A stretch of DNA of 64,000 bases, from the NCBI RefSeq assembly GCF_900091585.1, contig NZ_FMHT01000003.1:2403501-2467500 (forward strand), given 5' to 3'. Below are positions 59,799-64,000 of this stretch, in pieces. The notes under the pieces were generated by a model. It worked only from the letters and a program-made list of their open reading frames with translations, searched no databases and was not told the origin of the DNA. Made by a program: the position numbers and the translations under genes. Origin of the DNA: Micromonospora nigra. Lineage in GTDB: Bacteria > Actinomycetota > Actinomycetes > Mycobacteriales > Micromonosporaceae. Within the stretch, counting starts at the first letter, position 1. Each line of letters begins with the position of its first letter.

Positions 59799-60536
59799 CT
59801 ACCCGCCGCGGACCCCACGACCCTGGTAGAGCACCGCCGTCGACCACGTGGGCACCATGCGCGGCACCCGCCGGGCCGGTCGTGCGCCGCCACGTGCCCG
59901 CCGGACCAGCCAGCCCACCAACCCGCGGATCTCGGGCCGTACGCCGCGCACCCGCAGCGTCACCCCGTGCCGGGCGCACTCGGCGACCAGCTCACGGTCG
60001 TCCACGAACAACCGTGGATCGTGGATGCCACGCGGCACCGTCGGCAGCCGCTCGCCGACCTCCACCGCGACCAGCCGGGCCAGCAGGGTGTCGTTGAGGG
60101 TGTCCAGCACCAGCAGGCCGCCGGGACGCAGCAGGCGGCAGGCCTCGGCCACCGCGCTGCGCCAGTCCGGTACGTGCTCCAGGATCTCCCCGGCGGAGAC
60201 CACGTCGGCGCAGCCGTCGGCCAGCGGCACCGCCGTGGCGTCGCCGTTGACCACCGTCACCCCGTGCGCGGCGGCCTGGGTCAGGGCCGAGCGGGTGAGG
60301 TCGACCCCCACGTGGGTGTAGCCCCTGCCGGACAGGTGCGGGGCGAGCAGACCGGCACCGCAGCCGAGGTCGACCAGCACCGCCCCGGGCCGGGTGGCCG
60401 GGGGGACCAGCGCCGCCCGCGCCGCCGCCAGCCAGTGCAGCATCGCGAACGCTCCGTCGGGACGCCACCACTCGCCGGCCAGGTCGTCGTACTGGCGCGG
60501 ATCGTTGCGGGGCAGCGTACGACCTGCGATCGGCAT
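59799..60536 (-). CDS. Class I SAM-dependent methyltransferase (UbiG-like)
   Basis: 245 residues. It starts MPIAGRTLPRNDPRQYDDLAGEWWRPDGAFAMLHWL, which resembles UbiG-type O-methyltransferases. The SAM-binding motifs are VLVDLGCGAGLLAPHLSGRG and VTVVNGDATAVPLADGCADVV. The C-terminal stretch is basic. Likely O-methylates the aromatic product of the adjacent PKS. On the same strand as the flavoprotein and PKS genes. Confidence 0.82.
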   Translation of the reverse strand: MPIAGRTLPRNDPRQYDDLAGEWWRPDGAFAMLHWLAAARAALVPPATRPGAVLVDLGCGAGLLAPHLSGRGYTHVGVDLTRSALTQAAAHGVTVVNGDATAVPLADGCADVVSAGEILEHVPDWRSAVAEACRLLRPGGLLVLDTLNDTLLARLVAVEVGERLPTVPRGIHDPRLFVDDRELVAECARHGVTLRVRGVRPEIRGLVGWLVRRARGGARPARRVPRMVPTWSTAVLYQGRGVRGG

Positions 60537-60582
60537 GCCCCCGAGCGTGGCACGACTCCCCGGTAACGACCAGACTTCCGTT

Positions 60583-61410
60583 ATGTCGTCGAGGGTGTTA
60601 GGGCTGGTCAGAGCAAGTCATCCGGAACCCGCCGCCGCGGTCACCACAGTGGCCGGACTCCTGGCCGTCGGGGTCGGACACTCCCCGCGGGGGGTCGTCA
60701 CCGTGGTGGTGACGGTGGCGGCCAGTCAGCTGGCGGTGGGCTGGAGCAACGACGCCCTCGACGCGGGGCGGGACGCGACGGTGGGGCGTACCGACAAGCC
60801 GGTCGCGGCGGGTGTGGTCGGCCGCCGCGTCACGGCCCTGGCCGCGCTGGTGGCCGCGGTCACCACCGGCGCGGTCGCCCTCACCACGAACCCGGTGGCG
60901 GCGTCGTGGGCCATGGTCGGCCTCGTCTCGGCGCTGCTCTACAACTGGCCGCTGAAGTCCAGTCCCGTGTCGGTGCTGCCGTACGCGGTCTCGTTCGGCG
61001 CGCTGCCCGCCTTCGTGGTGCTCGCGCTGCCCGACGCCCCCGCGCCGCCGGCCTGGCTGGTGGCCGCCGCGGCGTGCCTGGGGGCCGGGGCGCACTTCGC
61101 CAACGTGCTGCCCGACCTGGCCGACGACGCCCGCACCGGGGTCCGTGGGCTGCCGCACCGGCTCGGCCCGGTGGGCAGCCGCGCCGCCGCCGCCGGGCTG
61201 CTGCTGGCCGCCACCGCCACGCTGGTCCTGGGGCCGCCGGGGCCACCGTCGGGCGTCGGCCTCGCCGCCGTCGCGGTCGCCGTCGTGGTGCCGCCCCTGA
61301 GCTGGTACGCCGGCCGTGCCGCCACCCGCCCCGTGGCCGCCTTCCGGGCGGTCATGCTGGTGGCGCTGATCGATGTCGTCCTGCTGGTGACGGCCGGCCG
61401 GGTGGGCTGA
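60583..61410 (+). CDS. UbiA-family prenyltransferase
   Basis: 275 residues with about eight TM segments. The first Asp-rich motif is NDALDAGRD; the second is expected around NVLPDLADDART. These bind the prenyl diphosphate-Mg complex. Transfers a prenyl chain to an aromatic acceptor. Divergent from the methyltransferase, PKS and flavoprotein genes, completing a candidate prenylated quinone/phenol locus. No ribosome site is evident before the ATG. Confidence 0.85.
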   Translation: MSSRVLGLVRASHPEPAAAVTTVAGLLAVGVGHSPRGVVTVVVTVAASQLAVGWSNDALDAGRDATVGRTDKPVAAGVVGRRVTALAALVAAVTTGAVALTTNPVAASWAMVGLVSALLYNWPLKSSPVSVLPYAVSFGALPAFVVLALPDAPAPPAWLVAAAACLGAGAHFANVLPDLADDARTGVRGLPHRLGPVGSRAAAAGLLLAATATLVLGPPGPPSGVGLAAVAVAVVVPPLSWYAGRAATRPVAAFRAVMLVALIDVVLLVTAGRVG

Positions 61411-61551
61411 GCGTCACCGTGGCAGGTGGCTTCGCCGGGTCCGCGTGCGGGCCCCGATCAGGCCCCACTACCCTGGAGCGCGGTCTGCGCGGGCATGGCC
61501 ATCGTGCCCGGCGGCGTACGACCGGGTGTGATCGTGACGAGGAGGACCGAC

Positions 61552-62259
61552 GTGACGGGCTCGATCAGGGGGCGGGCGGCCCTGCTGCTGTCCGGGATGG
61601 CGGCGGCCGGTCTGCTGCTGTCCGGGTGCGGCGCGGGTCAGATCTCCGAGACCGCCCTCAAGGAGCCGTCCATCCAGGGCGTCAACCTTGAGGCCGAAGA
61701 CGGCGAGTACGCCATCCGTGGCCTGCTGGTCGCGTTCCCCGGCATCGACGGCTACGAGGCCGGCGACAACGCCGTGCTCAACGCGGTGATCTACAACGAC
61801 TCCCGGGATCCGGTCACGGTGACCATCACCACCGAGGACGCCCGCGACGTCGTGATCGTCGACACCGACACGGCCACCGCCAATCCGTCCGTCGTGCCGT
61901 CGCCCACCCCCACGGAGAGCGGGGCACCGTCGCCCACCCCGACGGAGCCGGGGGCGACCAGCCCCACGGCGACGCCGAGCCCGTCCGGGTCGCCCGCGGC
62001 CCCGGCCGGTCAGCCCGCCCGGATCGAGATCCCGCCGTTGAGCTTCGTCCAGCTCAACACCGAGGGCGAGCAGGTGCTCGGGCTCATCGGCCTGCGGGAG
62101 AGCCTGCGCTCCGGCCAGAACGTCATGATGACGTTCGACTTCGGCAACGGCGTCGTCATCACCGGCCCCGCCCCGGTCGCCGTGCCGCTGACCGCCCCGC
62201 CCGCACCGCCGCCGGTGATCGAGCGGCACACGGAGTTCGAGGGCGAGGACGGGCACTGA
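61552..62259 (+). CDS. Lipoprotein of unknown function with Ser/Pro/Thr repeat linker
   Basis: 235 residues. Signal peptide with lipobox LLSGC (Cys26). A beta-sandwich-like domain follows (QGVNLEAEDGEYAIRGLLVAFPGIDGYEAGDNAVLNAVIYNDSRDPVTVTI), then a central low-complexity linker of repeated 'PSPTPTE', then a C-terminal beta region ending in an acidic tail. The fold resembles the copper-chaperone PCuAC-like group, but no metal-binding His/Met cluster is visible, so the function is open. GTG with AGGAGGA 6 nt upstream, a convincing start. Confidence 0.75.
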   Translation: MTGSIRGRAALLLSGMAAAGLLLSGCGAGQISETALKEPSIQGVNLEAEDGEYAIRGLLVAFPGIDGYEAGDNAVLNAVIYNDSRDPVTVTITTEDARDVVIVDTDTATANPSVVPSPTPTESGAPSPTPTEPGATSPTATPSPSGSPAAPAGQPARIEIPPLSFVQLNTEGEQVLGLIGLRESLRSGQNVMMTFDFGNGVVITGPAPVAVPLTAPPAPPPVIERHTEFEGEDGH

Positions 62260-62335
62260 GCGCCACCCCCTGATCGTCCGACGCCGTCGGCGTGGTGAAG
62301 GCCACGTCGGCGGCGTCTTCGTCGTACCGGCGGGT

Positions 62336-62341
62336 TAGCGT
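62336..62341 (+). promoter_or_regulatory. Candidate -10 (TAGCGT) for radA
   Basis: TAGCGT lies 6 nt upstream of the GTG at 62348. No Shine-Dalgarno is seen, so a leaderless start is likely. Confidence 0.45.
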
Positions 62342-62347
62342 CCGGGG

Positions 62348-63799
62348 GTGAGCACCTCCCGAGCGACCCCCGCGCGGGGCGCGGCCGGCGGGCGCGGCCG
62401 GGCCGCCGCCCGCGAGCCCCGTCCCGCCTACGAGTGCGACGCCTGCGGCCACCAGCCCCCCAAGTGGGTCGGCCGCTGCCCGGAGTGCGGCGAGTGGGGT
62501 TCGGTGGTCGAGTGCACCGTCACCGGCCCGACGGTGTCCGGCCGCGTGGTCAGCTCCCGGGTGCCCGCCGAGCCGGCCCGGCCGATCGCCACCATCAGCG
62601 CCGCGCCGGCCCGCGCCCGGCCGACCGGGGTCAGCGAACTCGACCGCGTGCTCGGCGGCGGTCTCGTGCCCGGCGCGGTGGTGCTGCTCGCCGGCGAGCC
62701 CGGGGTCGGCAAGTCCACCCTGCTGCTCGACGTGGCGCAGCAGTGGGCCGCCGGGGCGGGCAGCCCGTCGTTGGTGGTCAGCGGTGAGGAGTCGGTCAGC
62801 CAGGTGCGGCTGCGCGCCGAGCGGATGGGCACGCTGCACGACCAGCTCTACCTGGCCGCCGAGAGCGACCTGGCGGCCGTGCTGGGTCACCTCGACGCGG
62901 TCAAGCCCGGTCTGCTGGTGCTCGACTCGGTGCAGACCATCTCCACCACCGGCACGGAGGGCGTGCCCGGCGGGGTCACCCAGGTCCGCGCGGTCACCGC
63001 CGCGCTGGTCGCGGTCGCGAAGGAACGCGGCATCGCCACCGTGCTGGTCGGCCACGTCACCAAGGACGGCCAGGTCGCCGGTCCACGCGTGCTGGAGCAC
63101 CTGGTCGACGTGGTGCTGCACTTCGAGGGCGACAAGCACTCCTCCCTGCGGATGGTGCGCGGGGTCAAGAACCGGTTCGGCGCGGCCGACGAGGTGGGCT
63201 GCTTCGAGATGCACGAGGGCGGCATCAGCAGCCTCGCCGACCCGTCCGGGCTGTTCCTCACCCGCTACTCCGAGCCGGTCCCCGGCACCTGCGTGACGGT
63301 GGCGATGGAGGGGCGTCGGGCGCTGGTGACCGAGGTGCAGGCGCTGATCGGAGCGACGGTGGCCGGGTCTCCCCGGCGCACGGTCTCCGGGCTCGACTCG
63401 GCCCGGCTGGCGATGGTCCTGGCCGTGCTGCAACGTCGCACCGAGCGGCTGACCCTGCACGACCGGGAGGTCTTCGCCGCCACCGTGGGCGGCATCCGGG
63501 TGGTCGAGCCGGCCGCCGACCTCGCCGTGGCCCTCGCGGTGGCGTCGGGCGGCCTCAACCTGGCCATCGCCCCACACCTCGTCGCGATCGGCGAGGTCGG
63601 GCTGACCGGTGAACTCCGGCGGGTGGGCGCGGTGCCCCGGCGGCTGGCGGAGGCGGCCCGGCTGGGCTTCCGGCTGGCCCTGGTGCCACCCGGTTGCGGC
63701 CCGGAGAGCACCGGCGCCGGCCCCGAGCAGATGCGCGTGATCGAGGTCACCGACGTGCGGGCGGCGTTGCAGGCGGCGGCCCGCGCCTCGGCGGAGTGA
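62348..63799 (+). CDS. radA: DNA repair protein RadA (RadA/Sms)
   Basis: 483 residues. N-terminal C4 zinc finger (Cys30, Cys33, Cys44, Cys47 in CDACGHQPPKWVGRCPEC), RecA-like ATPase with Walker A GEPGVGKST at 116-124, the RadA-specific motif KNRFGAADEVGCFEM, and a C-terminal Lon-protease-like domain (VAIGEVGLTGELRRVGAVPRRLAEAARLGF). Processes recombination branch intermediates. The family's housekeeping neighbour in actinobacteria is often disA, which is not seen in the sequence available. GTG start supported by the -10-like TAGCGT. Confidence 0.93.
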   Translation: MSTSRATPARGAAGGRGRAAAREPRPAYECDACGHQPPKWVGRCPECGEWGSVVECTVTGPTVSGRVVSSRVPAEPARPIATISAAPARARPTGVSELDRVLGGGLVPGAVVLLAGEPGVGKSTLLLDVAQQWAAGAGSPSLVVSGEESVSQVRLRAERMGTLHDQLYLAAESDLAAVLGHLDAVKPGLLVLDSVQTISTTGTEGVPGGVTQVRAVTAALVAVAKERGIATVLVGHVTKDGQVAGPRVLEHLVDVVLHFEGDKHSSLRMVRGVKNRFGAADEVGCFEMHEGGISSLADPSGLFLTRYSEPVPGTCVTVAMEGRRALVTEVQALIGATVAGSPRRTVSGLDSARLAMVLAVLQRRTERLTLHDREVFAATVGGIRVVEPAADLAVALAVASGGLNLAIAPHLVAIGEVGLTGELRRVGAVPRRLAEAARLGFRLALVPPGCGPESTGAGPEQMRVIEVTDVRAALQAAARASAE

Positions 63800-63883
63800 C
63801 CGCGGTGACGACACACCCAGGTCAGGCCGGGACATCGTGACACATCACAGTAACCACGACAGCACCCACCGCAGGGCAGTCCG

Positions 63884-63889
63884 TAGACT
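63884..63889 (+). promoter_or_regulatory. Candidate -10 (TAGACT) for the gene at the right edge
   Basis: TAGACT ends 6 nt before the GTG at 63896. The 85-bp gap after radA contains no other clear signal. Confidence 0.45.
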
Positions 63890-63895
63890 GTGCCA

Positions 63896-64000
63896 GTGCC
63901 GATTGACCGCGACACCACCAAGCCTGCCGGCGCGACGCCCCACGCCCGCACCGGTGCTGTGGGCTCGCCGGCCCGTCCGATCAACGTGAGCGTGACCGGG
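63896..64000 (+). CDS. Start of an unidentified gene (truncated by the window edge)
   Basis: A reading frame of 35 codons beginning VPIDRDTTKPAGATPHARTG is open to the window end. The leaderless-type promoter arrangement and frame openness are the only support. No domain is recognisable in the visible part. It is not the start of a typical DisA (diadenylate cyclase), which often follows radA. Confidence 0.4.
   Translation, partial: MPIDRDTTKPAGATPHARTGAVGSPARPINVSVTG

Overview
The window is high-GC actinobacterial chromosome, most likely from Micromonospora or a close relative in the Micromonosporaceae. The evidence is the very strong G/C third-position bias (long antisense shadow frames everywhere), many GTG and a TTG start, DUF397, AfsR/SARP, CarD and emfourin-type families, and a type III PKS/UbiA locus of the kind common in that family. 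I see no rRNA, CRISPR array, insertion sequence or integrase. One tRNA is present (Thr-UGU).

Layout. 1-10.8 kb: two large exported proteins on the minus strand, a LamG/bulb-lectin protein followed by an RHS polymorphic-toxin-type protein with an unrecognised C-terminal tip, behind an unusually AT-rich upstream region. 11-16.9 kb: a two-RCK K+-channel-like protein with an unusual selectivity filter, a small DNA-glycosylase-like protein, a CrtU-like FAD oxidoreductase, an unknown protein and an enoyl-CoA hydratase. 17-20.1 kb: an M4 metallopeptidase divergent from a lipoprotein resembling the M4 inhibitor emfourin. 20.1-21.4 kb: an ASCH protein and a decayed VOC/AraC pair. 21.4-26.3 kb: tRNA-Thr, an orphan MsiK-like ABC ATPase, rlmB-cysS (ATGA overlap) and an IclR regulator. 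26.6-32.1 kb: a DUF559 protein, a subtilase, an EamA exporter-HAD pair and a divergent CGNR regulator. 32.3-38.7 kb: class II fumarase, AfsR/SARP regulator and class I fumarase.

38.8-52.9 kb holds a tyrosine/phenylalanine catabolic region: aromatic aminotransferase (pat), hpd, hmgA, fahA and an Lrp/AsnC regulator, interspersed with a DUF5937/ArsR-MFS pair with a palindromic operator candidate, two beta-propeller proteins, an RDD protein, a SRPBCC protein, an orphan DUF397 gene and a 43-residue secreted peptide. The pathway ends in fumarate and acetoacetate, so the two nearby fumarases fit metabolically. No maleylacetoacetate isomerase is visible. 52.9-55.8 kb: a frameshifted TPR protein, ispF, ispD and carD, the usual actinobacterial MEP/CarD neighbourhood. 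57.5-61.4 kb: type III PKS, an acyl-CoA-dehydrogenase-like flavoprotein lacking the catalytic Glu, a methyltransferase and a divergent UbiA prenyltransferase, likely a prenylated phenolic lipid/quinone locus. 61.5-64 kb: a lipoprotein, radA and the start of an unidentified gene.

Two global features stand out. Fifteen genes have a TANNNT hexamer 6-8 nt upstream of the start codon, mostly without a convincing Shine-Dalgarno, suggesting widespread leaderless transcription. Three genes (VOC, the fahA-hmgA linker gene, TPR) are each broken by what looks like a single missing base, two of them in G/C runs, which could be sequencing error or recent decay.
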